DNA from: Pseudomonas fluorescens
GTDB lineage: Bacteria > Pseudomonadota > Gammaproteobacteria > Pseudomonadales > Pseudomonadaceae
Length of the DNA: 64,000 bases
Assembly (NCBI RefSeq): GCF_902497875.1
Contig: NZ_CABVHY010000017.1
Coordinates: 1-64,000 of the forward strand
Direction: 5' to 3'
Shown here: positions 51,070-59,701 of the stretch, in pieces
How positions within the stretch are numbered: position 1 is the first letter of the stretch
How the letters are laid out: every line of letters starts with the position of its first letter
The notes under the pieces: generated by a model
What the model was told of the DNA's origin: nothing
The model's database searches: none
Seen by the model: only the letters and a program-made list of their open reading frames with translations
Program-made: the position numbers and the translations under genes

Positions 51070-52763
51070 GTCGTCTCTTGTGCAAGGGTCGGATGCAACT
51101 GTTGATCCATAAACCGGGCAGCGGCGGCTCCAGCGCGACGTCCGGAGAACACACAGTCAGCCAGGGATAAACCACTGATGTAGAGGTGCGAAGGAATGCC
51201 CAGCGCGGTGCGCCCTGCGGCGTACAGGCCGGGTATCGCCTGGCCCTGCCCGTCCAGCACTGCGCCGTTGAGCTCGTCCACGCGCAATCCGCCGAGGGTC
51301 AAGGCACCCAGTGGAAAGACCGGGTTGGTCACGGAAATGTCGCAGGCATAAAACGGCCCCTGGTCGAGCACTTGACGCCCGCCCGGCGACTTGCCGAAAG
51401 GCTCGGGCGCCTCGCCACGGGCTGCTGCGTTGGCCGCCAGTACCGATTCGCGCAGCGCCGTCGGATTCATCCCGGTGGCCGTGGCCAACTGGCTCAGGTG
51501 CTGGCCCTTGCGGACCTTGAACAGCATCAGGACCAGGGCGGGCAAGCTTTGAAACCACCAATAGCCGCCAAACAATGCCTCACGGATGGCTTTCTTGCGC
51601 AACGGGGCATCCAGCACCAGCCAGGCTTTACCGCCCTGCTCTTCCATCAAGGGTTGACCCAGGGTCGCGCCGTAGACTTCTTCGTTGCAGAAACGCCGGC
51701 CCTCGCGATTGACCACGATGCCCTTGTGCCAACTGTACGGCGGGTTGAGGAAACGCCAGGCTGACACCCGCTCCAGCCCGGCACCCTGGCCCCCGATGCT
51801 GGTTCCCAGGCGCAGGCCGCTGCCGTCACAGCCTGTGGCACCGACTTTGAAGTTACGCTCGAATTTCGGCGCATGCCGTTTGATCAGTTCGCGATTGAAA
51901 ATGAAACCGCCGGTACTGAGAATGACGCCGTTCCGGGCGTGAACCAGCCGTGGTCGGGCGAAGTCCCGTTCGAGCTGGCCGATCCGCTCACGCAGCTTCT
52001 TGCAGTAACCCGGGGCGAAATTCTGCAAACGCTCGGCTCGAGCGGCCAGGCGCGCATGCAGCTTCGCTTGCGGGCTGCCGGGCGGCATGCACCACATCTC
52101 GGCACCCACCACCCGCCCCTGCGAGTCCACCACCAGGCGCTTGGCCGCTGCTTGCAGCAATGGTCGAGCCCCGGCATGCAGGCAAGCGGTTTTGAGGTGG
52201 GCATACAACACCGCGCCGCACTGGCCTTTGCCCACGGTGCGATGGCCCCTTGGCGCCGGTGGCAACGGTCCGCCATGCTGCGGCACCAGCTCGTTACCGG
52301 AGTAATAGAGGAAGTAACCGTCAGGCGGGTAAGAGGTCTTGCCGCCCGGTGGCATCTGGTGGCCATAGGGCGCACCGTGGCTTTCCAGCCAGTCGAGGTT
52401 GCTGACGCTGTCGGCACAGAAGCGCCGCAGGGTGTCGTCGCTGATTACGTTTTGGGTTTCATGCTTGAGGTAGTCAAACATGGCTTCGGGGGTGTCGCTG
52501 AAACCCGCCGCCTGCTGATGGCGGGTACCGCCACCGGCGTAGACCACCCCGCCACTCTTGGCACTGGCACCGCCACCGGTGAATCGATCGGCAATCAAGA
52601 CATCGGCACCCAGGGCACGAGCCTCCAGCGCCGAGCAGGCCCCGGCCGCGCCCCACCCGATAATCAACACATCGCAGTGCTCGTCCCACAGCAACGCGCT
52701 GCTGTCGGCGATTTGCAAAGGTGTCTGGATCGGCGTACAGAAACTGTCATCGAACGTCGCCAT
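51066..52763 (-). CDS. tesI: FAD-dependent 3-ketosteroid dehydrogenase, delta4-(5alpha) type (TesI-like)
   Basis: 565-residue flavoprotein of the fumarate-reductase/KstD family. The N-terminal FAD motif DVLIIGWGAAGACSALEA, the following GGASAKSGGVVYAGGGTRHQQAAGF and TPEAMFDYL resemble the delta4-(5alpha)-ketosteroid dehydrogenase of Rhodococcus, and the end SGLSLADCVFSGRRAGA fits it too. That enzyme inserts the 4,5 double bond into 3-ketosteroids. It has about 60-70 residues more than the Rhodococcus enzyme. AGGAGG precedes the ATG. It is 8 nt after the delta1-type enzyme, the same pairing as tesH and tesI in Comamonas. Confidence 0.8.
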   Translation of the reverse strand: MATFDDSFCTPIQTPLQIADSSALLWDEHCDVLIIGWGAAGACSALEARALGADVLIADRFTGGGASAKSGGVVYAGGGTRHQQAAGFSDTPEAMFDYLKHETQNVISDDTLRRFCADSVSNLDWLESHGAPYGHQMPPGGKTSYPPDGYFLYYSGNELVPQHGGPLPPAPRGHRTVGKGQCGAVLYAHLKTACLHAGARPLLQAAAKRLVVDSQGRVVGAEMWCMPPGSPQAKLHARLAARAERLQNFAPGYCKKLRERIGQLERDFARPRLVHARNGVILSTGGFIFNRELIKRHAPKFERNFKVGATGCDGSGLRLGTSIGGQGAGLERVSAWRFLNPPYSWHKGIVVNREGRRFCNEEVYGATLGQPLMEEQGGKAWLVLDAPLRKKAIREALFGGYWWFQSLPALVLMLFKVRKGQHLSQLATATGMNPTALRESVLAANAAARGEAPEPFGKSPGGRQVLDQGPFYACDISVTNPVFPLGALTLGGLRVDELNGAVLDGQGQAIPGLYAAGRTALGIPSHLYISGLSLADCVFSGRRAGAAAARFMDQQLHPTLAQETT

Positions 52764-52771
52764 ACAACCTC

Positions 52772-54481
52772 CTATCGCTGGCTGGCCAAGTGGTTGGCGG
52801 CGACATAAGCGAAGGTCATCGCCGGCCCCAGTGTGCCGCCCGCGCCTGGATAGCTGGTACCCATCACCGACGCCGAGCAGTTGCCAATTGCGTACAGGCC
52901 GGCGATGGCGGCGCCGTCCTCGCGGACCACTTGCGCATGTTCGTTGGTCAGCAGGCCGCCCTTGGTGCCGATGTCCCCGGCATCAAGACGCATGGCGTAG
53001 TACGGGCCTTTGCGCAATGGCGCCAGGCACGGGTTGGGCTTGATGTTGCTGTCGCCGTAGTAACGGTCGAACACATTGCCGCCGCGCCCGAAGTCCGAAT
53101 CTTTACCCGTGCGCGCATAATCGTTGACCTTGACCACGGTGGTTTCGAGACCGGTGGCATCGACGCCGATCTGTCTGGCCAACCCGGCCAGGGTGTCGTC
53201 CTTCCAGTACAGGTTGTTCAACCACTCCTTGCGCAAGCGGCTGTCAGGCATGATCTGGCCCGGCATCAACGGCCCCATTGCGTAGTTGAAACGGAAATGC
53301 CCATCGAAAATCACCCAGGCCGGCACCGACTTGCCACCTGTGAGCCCGTTGTCGCGGTACATGGCATCGACGAACTCCAGATACGGCGCGGCCTCGTTGA
53401 CGAAGCGCTGACCCAGGCTGTTGACCACGATGGCGCCGGGGAACGCGCGCTCGGCAAAGATCCCTCGGGGTTTTTCCTCGCCCGGTACGGCAATTGTCGG
53501 CGCCCACCAGGCCCAATCCATCAATGCGGTGGCCGCGCCCTGAGCCAGCCCGGCCTCCAGCGCAGCGCCGGTGTTGTTCCCCGGCGGTGTCGCACTCCAG
53601 GCCATGCGGGTCGGTTGCGGCAGGTATTTTTCACGCAGCGCCTGGTTCTGTTCAAAACCACCGGACGCCAGGATCACCCCGTGGCGCGCGTGCAGTTGCA
53701 CCTCGGCGCCGTTACGCCGCACGGTGACGCCGCTGACCCGCCCGCCTTCGGTGAGCAAACCAGAAAAATCGGTGTTGAGCCACAGCGGCACGTTGCGATC
53801 CATCAGCGAGCGCCGCAGCGACGCCACCAGCGAGCTACCCAGGGACGCTCGGCGGTCGATCTTGCTTTTGCGGCGCCATTTGAAATCGAGTTTGTAACGC
53901 AGCATCAGGCCCATGATCAGCAGGCGCCAGCCAAAACCACGCGCCATGACCTTGTGCGCATCGCGGGCGGTCCAGGCGATGCATCCCATGAGCAAGGTCG
54001 ACGGCGAAGGTTTGCGCAGGTTGTCCAGTTCGTCACCCAACAGGCTGGTATCGAAGAACTCCGGATCCAGGGTCCTGCCGCCGGCCAGCGCACCCGGCAG
54101 ATGCGGGTAATAGTCGGGGTATTTGGCGGCCACCGCGTAGCGCACCCGACTGGTCCGGGCAAGCTCTTCGATCATCTTCGGTGCGTTGTCCAGATAGGTG
54201 CGCAGCCGGGACTCATCGACATGTTCGCCCGCTGCTGCCTGCAGATAAAGCAAGGCCGTTTCGTAAGTGTCGTTGCCGTTCATGTCGGCAAAATAGTGGT
54301 TGTTGGGGATCCAGATACCGCCGCCGGAGATCGCCGAGGTGCCGCCGTATTTGTCGCTTTTTTCCACGACCAGCACGCTGAAACCCTGGTCGACGAGGAA
54401 CACCGCCGACGTCATTGCACCTGCGCCCGAACCAACGACAATCACGTCGTAGTGGGTCTGAGACTGAACTTGAGCCGTCAT
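52772..54481 (-). CDS. tesH: 3-ketosteroid delta1-dehydrogenase (KstD/TesH-like)
   Basis: 569-residue FAD enzyme. The N-terminus reads DVIVVGSGAGAMTSA, then GGTSAISGGGIWIPNN. Family Tyr positions appear retained: YPDYYPHLPGA, NEAAPYLEF, and SYPGAGGTLGPAMTF near the end, where the Tyr and the Gly four residues later form part of the active site in KstD1. It dehydrogenates C1-C2 of 3-keto-4-ene steroids, producing the dienone that leads to ring B opening. The start at 54481 (MTAQVQ) is chosen by comparison; the frame is open for 36 more residues. An operator copy lies 101 nt upstream. Confidence 0.87.
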   Translation of the reverse strand: MTAQVQSQTHYDVIVVGSGAGAMTSAVFLVDQGFSVLVVEKSDKYGGTSAISGGGIWIPNNHYFADMNGNDTYETALLYLQAAAGEHVDESRLRTYLDNAPKMIEELARTSRVRYAVAAKYPDYYPHLPGALAGGRTLDPEFFDTSLLGDELDNLRKPSPSTLLMGCIAWTARDAHKVMARGFGWRLLIMGLMLRYKLDFKWRRKSKIDRRASLGSSLVASLRRSLMDRNVPLWLNTDFSGLLTEGGRVSGVTVRRNGAEVQLHARHGVILASGGFEQNQALREKYLPQPTRMAWSATPPGNNTGAALEAGLAQGAATALMDWAWWAPTIAVPGEEKPRGIFAERAFPGAIVVNSLGQRFVNEAAPYLEFVDAMYRDNGLTGGKSVPAWVIFDGHFRFNYAMGPLMPGQIMPDSRLRKEWLNNLYWKDDTLAGLARQIGVDATGLETTVVKVNDYARTGKDSDFGRGGNVFDRYYGDSNIKPNPCLAPLRKGPYYAMRLDAGDIGTKGGLLTNEHAQVVREDGAAIAGLYAIGNCSASVMGTSYPGAGGTLGPAMTFAYVAANHLASQR

Positions 54482-54581
54482 TGTTGTTATGCCATTAGCT
54501 GAGGTCAGAAATAACCGCCGACGACGCTGCGCGAATGCTGGCGGAGTGCAGCCCATGATCGGGGCTGCACTGGCCGGGCTC

Positions 54582-54598
54582 ATCGTCAAAGCGGACTA
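54582..54598 (-). promoter_or_regulatory. TAGTC-N6-GACGATG operator copy, for the tesH-tesI-HSD operon
   Basis: Minus strand reads TAGTCCGCTTTGACGAT followed by G. GATCAT begins 21 nt after the motif. The site lies between the amidase stop and the tesH start. Confidence 0.7.
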
Positions 54599-54666
54599 GT
54601 AACCCGGCCGAATGCCGGTTGCTCATAAAGCTGGAACAACCGGTCGAAAGGGCCAGGCAAGCGCTG

Positions 54667-56271
54667 TTAGAGGACGGCGCGCCTGGCGGCCCAGGGACGA
54701 TCCAGCTCCAGTTGACTGGCCAGGCGCAGCAGCCCGTCTTCGCCACCCAGGCGGGCAGTGAACATCATGCCCACCGGCAAACCGTTGTCGCTTTGGCCCA
54801 GCGGCAGCGAGATAGCCGGTTGGCCACTGACGTTGGCCAACACGGTGAAGCCGGCGCTGCCCATTGCGTGATGGGCATAGCTGTCCCACGGCTGGTCCAG
54901 CGTCAGCAAGCCCAGTTGCGGTGTCAGGTTGGCGGTGACTGGCGACAGGATCACGTCGAAGCGTTCGAACGGCTGCTCCATCGTCGCGCCGATGCTTTCG
55001 AACGACTGACGGGCGCGGTACAGGTCTTCACCCGTGGTGGCCTGAGCGCGTTCCAGGTTGACCAGGGTGATTTTCTCCAGGTCCTGCGCCGTGGCGGCCC
55101 GCCCCAACACTTGTTCGCGGTCGTGAATCGCGGTGCGCAATGCAGTGCCGATCACCGTACCGTGAGCACCGAACAGCTGGCGTGGATCGATGTTCAGCGT
55201 CAGCTCTTCGACTTCATGCCCCAGTCCCAGCAATTGCTTGATGGTCTGCTCCAGCGTGGCTGCAATCGCCGGTTCCAGCGCCGCGCCGGTCAATGACTGG
55301 CGAACCACGGCGATGCGCAACTTGCCCGGCTCGCGCTGCAACTCTTCGACATACGGCCGCTGCAGCGGCGGGATCCAGTAGGCACTGCCCGCTTCATGGC
55401 CCTGGCCGGCATCGAGAAACAGCGCGGTATCGCGCACCGTGCGCGAGACTACATTGCCGACGCTGGCACCAAACCAGCCTTCGAAATGCGCCGGCCCGCT
55501 CGGTGTGCGATAACGGCTGGGCTTGAGCCCGACCAGACCGCAATACGAGGCGGGAATGCGGATCGAGCCGCCACCGTCGGTGGCATGGGCCACAGGCACG
55601 ATCCCGGCCGCCACGGCCGCCGCCGCGCCGCCTGAGGAACCACCGGCGCTCATGGCCAGGTTCCACGGGTTACGCGTCTGTCCCCAGAGCAACGATTCGG
55701 TGGTGGTGGTCAAGCCGAACTCGGGACAGGTCGTCTTGCCAAAAGGCACTGCCCCGGCCTGCTCGTAGCGGGTGATCAGGGTGCTGGTCCGGGCCGCTGG
55801 CGGGGCGTCCTTGAACAGCCGGCAACCATTGCTGGTCGAGGTGCCTTGCAGGTAGGTATTGAGGTCTTTGATCAACACCGGCACGCCAGCCAGCGTGCCC
55901 TGGGTTTCGGTGCCGGCGGAGCGGCGCTGGGACAGAAGCGCGCGGGCGTAGGTCTCGTGCAGCATGTTCACCGTCTTGACCCGGGGATTGACCGCTTGGC
56001 AGCGAGCCAGCGCCGCCGCCAGCAGGTCTTCGGATTGCAGCTCGCCGGTGCGGATTGCCTGGCTCATGGCCCAGGCGTCCAGCCCTTGGTAGTCACTGGC
56101 CGACAGACCCGCTGCACGGGCATCGGCAAAACGCCCCAGGATCCCGACGCCGGCGGCCAGAGCGCCGGCCTTGAGTACGCTGCGCCGGGACCAGCCGGTC
56201 TCCGACGTGTTGGATAAAGTGGTTGTCGAGGCAGTAATCGGTTGGTGTTCGTTGGTGTGCATAGTGATCAT
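54667..56271 (-). CDS. Tat-exported amidase-signature enzyme, candidate bile-salt amidase
   Basis: 534 residues. A twin-arginine signal (SRRSVLKAGALAAGVGI) is followed by an amidase-signature core: the catalytic Lys in VLIKDLNTYL, the cis-Ser and Ser in SAGGSSGGAAAAVAAG, and DGGGSIRIPASYCGLVGLKPS. The family hydrolyses amide bonds. In a cluster for bile-acid-type steroids, a periplasmic amidase could split glycine or taurine conjugates before uptake; this is inference, and other amides are possible. The exact start (56271 or 56262) is uncertain. It follows the chemoreceptor gene by 87 nt. Confidence 0.78.
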   Translation of the reverse strand: MITMHTNEHQPITASTTTLSNTSETGWSRRSVLKAGALAAGVGILGRFADARAAGLSASDYQGLDAWAMSQAIRTGELQSEDLLAAALARCQAVNPRVKTVNMLHETYARALLSQRRSAGTETQGTLAGVPVLIKDLNTYLQGTSTSNGCRLFKDAPPAARTSTLITRYEQAGAVPFGKTTCPEFGLTTTTESLLWGQTRNPWNLAMSAGGSSGGAAAAVAAGIVPVAHATDGGGSIRIPASYCGLVGLKPSRYRTPSGPAHFEGWFGASVGNVVSRTVRDTALFLDAGQGHEAGSAYWIPPLQRPYVEELQREPGKLRIAVVRQSLTGAALEPAIAATLEQTIKQLLGLGHEVEELTLNIDPRQLFGAHGTVIGTALRTAIHDREQVLGRAATAQDLEKITLVNLERAQATTGEDLYRARQSFESIGATMEQPFERFDVILSPVTANLTPQLGLLTLDQPWDSYAHHAMGSAGFTVLANVSGQPAISLPLGQSDNGLPVGMMFTARLGGEDGLLRLASQLELDRPWAARRAVL

Positions 56272-56358
56272 CGCGCCCTGTCAGTTTTTGTTATGAGGGT
56301 GATTCAACGGCTTTATGTCTCAGCGATTGCCCCGCCAGGCTTGATCCAGGCCGGGCAT

Positions 56359-58011
56359 TCAAACCACATTGAAGCGGGCCGACAACTGATCCAGCGCCCG
56401 CGCCAGTTGTTCCAGATCCGACGCAGCAACGGCACTGCGACCGGCGTTGGCCGACAGCGCGCCGGTGCCTGCCGAGACGCTCTCGACCCGCGCGACCATT
56501 TCTCGTGTCACCCGCACCTGCTCAGTGATCACCATGGCAATGGTATCCACACTACGGATCACGTCATCGGTGCCACTGCGAATCTGCGCCACCGAGTCGC
56601 CGGCCTCATGCGCCAGGCTGACCCCGTCGCGCACGCGGCTGACCACCCGCCCCATGCCGTCGACCACGGCCAGAGTGCCTTCCTGAATGCGTTGCACGGT
56701 AAGGTCGATCTCACCAATCGAGCTGGCGGTACGCTGAGCCAACAAGCGCACCTCGTCGGCGACCACGGCAAACCCACGACCTTGTTCGCCTGCCCGCGCC
56801 GCCTCGATGGCCGCGTTCAGGGCCAGCAAATTGGTTTGCTCGGCAATGCTGCGAATGACTTTGAGCACGTGGCTGATTTCGTCGGAGAAACCTTCCAGTT
56901 CGCGAATATGCACGGCGGTATCGCTGATCACATCGCTGATGCGGTTCATCTCCTGGGCCATGTCGCGGATAAATCCCTCGCTCTTGCCCGAGCGCCCCGC
57001 CGAGTGTTGAGTGATGCTGCGCGATACCTCGACATGGTTTTCCACTTCGCCGATCGACGCCGACAGGTGCTCGACTGCACTGGAAATGCCGCGCACCGCG
57101 TCGGCCTGCTGCTGGGTGGCCAACGAGGCCAGCTCCGCCGACTCGGCCATGTGCGCTGCCTCAAAACTGACGCGCTGTACCAGCGTGCGCATTTGCGAGA
57201 TCAGCCCGTGCAGGCTATCGCGCATCCCCGCGATGTCGCCGAGCATCTGCGCGAACTCGTCATGGCCCTTGACCACGATGGGTTGCGACAAGTCACCACT
57301 GGCGATGGCGCGCACGCTGGCGCCGGCCTGGGCAAAGGCGCGCTTGAGCCGAGTCAAGGTGGAAAACGCAGTAAGGCTGCCCGCGAGCACGCCCACCACA
57401 GCCAGCGCCAGGTAAGCCAGAACCGTCGAGCGATAGCGTTGTTGCGCCGCCTCATACGCGTGCTCGGCCGCGGCCTGCTGGAACGCTTGTAACTTGCCCA
57501 GCTCAAGCACGGCAGCATTGCCTTGCGGCTCGGCCATGCGCAGGAATGAAAGAATGCCTGGCAGCCGAAAATCCCCGGCACGAAACGTTTCTAGAAGGAT
57601 GTCCAACTCGTCATGCCATGCCTGGTAATGGTTGGAGAAAGCGTCGGCCGCCAGTTGCTCTTCGTTGGTCAGGGAGCGTTGACGATACTGCGCCCAGAGC
57701 TCGTCAAGCGCCCGATTGTTTGTCTCGATTACGCTCAGCGTTGCTTCGACGGGGCGGTCGAACGCCGCCACCAACGGTCCTTCGGGGTCCTGTTGGATGG
57801 CGAGCAAGACCTGGCGCCGACTCTCATTGAGCCGATGCTGGACCTCGCCAAACATCAACAGCGTCGCCAGATTGTCCTCGTTTATAGCCCGCAGGCTGTC
57901 GCGCGCCTGCTGCAAGCCATACGCACCAAAACCGACCGCCAGTACAAACAACAATGTGGCCAGCAGCGCCCATAGCCACAAGCGCTGAGCGATAGTGATT
58001 GTCTTGAACAT
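56359..58011 (-). CDS. methyl-accepting chemotaxis protein
   Basis: 550 residues. A first membrane helix near residues 10-30 (LWLWALLATLLFVLAVGFGAYG), a periplasmic four-helix-type sensor domain of about 150 residues, a second membrane helix (VLAYLALAVVGVLAGSLTAF), a HAMP region, and the cytoplasmic signalling tip with IRSIAEQTNLLALNAAIEAARAGEQ. It lacks the C-terminal pentapeptide of some receptors. It lies between the aldehyde dehydrogenase and the amidase, so it could guide cells to the steroid or a breakdown product. The start is the ATG at 58011; a TTG six bases upstream is less likely. Confidence 0.88.
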   Translation of the reverse strand: MFKTITIAQRLWLWALLATLLFVLAVGFGAYGLQQARDSLRAINEDNLATLLMFGEVQHRLNESRRQVLLAIQQDPEGPLVAAFDRPVEATLSVIETNNRALDELWAQYRQRSLTNEEQLAADAFSNHYQAWHDELDILLETFRAGDFRLPGILSFLRMAEPQGNAAVLELGKLQAFQQAAAEHAYEAAQQRYRSTVLAYLALAVVGVLAGSLTAFSTLTRLKRAFAQAGASVRAIASGDLSQPIVVKGHDEFAQMLGDIAGMRDSLHGLISQMRTLVQRVSFEAAHMAESAELASLATQQQADAVRGISSAVEHLSASIGEVENHVEVSRSITQHSAGRSGKSEGFIRDMAQEMNRISDVISDTAVHIRELEGFSDEISHVLKVIRSIAEQTNLLALNAAIEAARAGEQGRGFAVVADEVRLLAQRTASSIGEIDLTVQRIQEGTLAVVDGMGRVVSRVRDGVSLAHEAGDSVAQIRSGTDDVIRSVDTIAMVITEQVRVTREMVARVESVSAGTGALSANAGRSAVAASDLEQLARALDQLSARFNVV

Positions 58012-58066
58012 AAACAATGGCTTATCTCGTGCAACTGACGGGGCGCGGGATGCGCCCCGCTCTGGG

Positions 58067-59503
58067 TCAGTCGGCAGTCACGCTGGCCAGCATGGCCGCC
58101 AGGAAGTGCTCGCCATACGGCGGCAAGAGCCCCCACTCACGACGCGGGTCATGCTCCGGCGCCTTGAACACCGTGCGCTGGTGACTGAACTCGAGAAATC
58201 CTTCATGGCCGTGGTAATGACCCATGCCCGAGGCGCCGACGCCGCCAAACGGCGCATCGTGCATCGCCGCGTGCATCATCACATCGTTGACGGTCACCCC
58301 GCCGGATACGGTGTGCTCCAGCACGTAGCGCTGCTCTTGGGGGTCTTTGCCGAAGTAATACAGCGCCAGCGGGCGTGGGCGACCATTGATATCGTCTATG
58401 ACCTGCTCGAGGTCTTCATAGGTCAGCACGACCATGGCGGGGCCGAAGATTTCTTCGCGCATGATCACACTGTCCGGCGCCGGGTCGACCACCACGCGCA
58501 GGGGGCGGCGCCGGTCCTGGGCATTCAGCGCCAGGGGCTTGGGCAGACACTCGACGCGTGCGCCACGGGCCTGGGCATCCAGCACGTAACCTTCGACCCG
58601 GTCCAGGTGCCGCTGGTTGACCACCGCCACCACATCCGGGTTGCCGGCTACCGTTGGGTTGAGTTCGCTATAGGACGTGCGCAGCGCTTCAAGGAAAGGT
58701 TCAAGCAGCGCCTTGGGCACATACACCAGATCCGGATTGATGCAGATCTGCCCGCCATTGCAGGCTTTCCCCACGGCGATACTGAAAGCGGTTTTTTTGA
58801 GGTCGGCGCTACTGGTGACGATGACCGGCGACTTGCCGCCCAACTCCAGCGTCACCGGCACCAGGTTCTGTGCGGCGTTGCGCATGACCAGCCGCCCCGT
58901 CGCGGTACTGCCGGTGTACACCAGGTGGTCAAACGGCTGAGCGCTGAAGGCTTCGGCCAGTTCCACATCACCGGTGACGACGGCGATCTCCAGCGGGTCG
59001 AGGTGTTCAGCGCACAGCTGCGCCACCAATTCGGCCGTCCGTGGCACCACGTCCGACGGCTTGAGGATGGCCCGGTTGCCTGCGGCCAGAACCGAGGCCA
59101 AGGGACTGAACAGGGTAAACAATGGTGCGTTCCAGGTGCCGAGAATGCCCACCGTGCCCTTGGGTTGGTGCATCACCCACGCCTTGGCGCCGAGCTGATC
59201 ATAAGGCGCGAAAGGCGCACGCGGATCATCCTGCATCCAGTCATGCAGATGATCACGCGCATATTTGAGTGAGGCCAGGGCGCCCAGCACATCATTCATC
59301 AACGAGAAACCGGCAGGCCGGCCGCCGAAATCCAGGTCGATCGCCTCGGTCAACGCGCCATGGTGGCGGACCAATAGATCGATGACTTGCTGGAGTCGAC
59401 GTCGGCGGGTGTCGGCGCTCACCGCACCGGCGCTGGCGAATGCGCTTTTTTGCCGGGATAACAGGCTGGTAAGCCCTTGGACGGATGATGTGACTGAACT
59501 CAT
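58067..59503 (-). CDS. aldehyde dehydrogenase (coniferyl-aldehyde-dehydrogenase-like), candidate steroid side-chain aldehyde oxidase
   Basis: 478 residues of the NAD(P)-dependent ALDH superfamily: the Glu motif VTLELGGKSP, the catalytic Cys in GKACNGGQICINPD, and EEIFGPAMVV. By length and C-terminus (FGGVGASGMGHYHGHEGFLEFSHQR) it fits the CalB-like group. In cholate degradation by Pseudomonas the aldolase on the C24 side chain leaves a C22 aldehyde that needs such an enzyme (Sad). AAGGGG precedes the ATG at 59503. It is first in a probable operon with the chemoreceptor and amidase, under a perfect palindrome operator. Confidence 0.82.
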   Translation of the reverse strand: MSSVTSSVQGLTSLLSRQKSAFASAGAVSADTRRRRLQQVIDLLVRHHGALTEAIDLDFGGRPAGFSLMNDVLGALASLKYARDHLHDWMQDDPRAPFAPYDQLGAKAWVMHQPKGTVGILGTWNAPLFTLFSPLASVLAAGNRAILKPSDVVPRTAELVAQLCAEHLDPLEIAVVTGDVELAEAFSAQPFDHLVYTGSTATGRLVMRNAAQNLVPVTLELGGKSPVIVTSSADLKKTAFSIAVGKACNGGQICINPDLVYVPKALLEPFLEALRTSYSELNPTVAGNPDVVAVVNQRHLDRVEGYVLDAQARGARVECLPKPLALNAQDRRRPLRVVVDPAPDSVIMREEIFGPAMVVLTYEDLEQVIDDINGRPRPLALYYFGKDPQEQRYVLEHTVSGGVTVNDVMMHAAMHDAPFGGVGASGMGHYHGHEGFLEFSHQRTVFKAPEHDPRREWGLLPPYGEHFLAAMLASVTAD

Positions 59504-59589
59504 TCGTGTCCCCTTGCTGGTACTGGCCCCATGGCCGGGAAGCGCCCGATGCGCTTGCCGCCACCCTAGCCGTGCACCCTTCGCGACGC

Positions 59590-59607
59590 CTCGTCCGATC
59601 GGACGAG
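59590..59607 (-). promoter_or_regulatory. perfect 18-bp palindrome operator, for the aldehyde dehydrogenase operon
   Basis: CTCGTCCGATCGGACGAG is its own reverse complement and contains the GTC-N6-GAC core. On the minus strand TAGGGT begins 21 nt after it. The start at 59503 is 87 nt away. Confidence 0.65.
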
Positions 59608-59623
59608 GATCGAGCAAATCTGT

Positions 59624-59640
59624 TAGTCCGTTGAGACGAT
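59624..59640 (+). promoter_or_regulatory. TAGTC-N6-GACGATG operator copy, for the flavin reductase gene
   Basis: Reads TAGTCCGTTGAGACGAT followed by G, identical to the copy at 10700. AATACT at 59662-59667 begins 21 nt after the motif. The start codon at 59702 is 62 nt downstream. Confidence 0.7.
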
Positions 59641-59701
59641 GTTAAACAGCGTGTAGCGACCAATACTGGCCCTACGAAAATCCCACCCCATGAGGCCAGT
59701 C

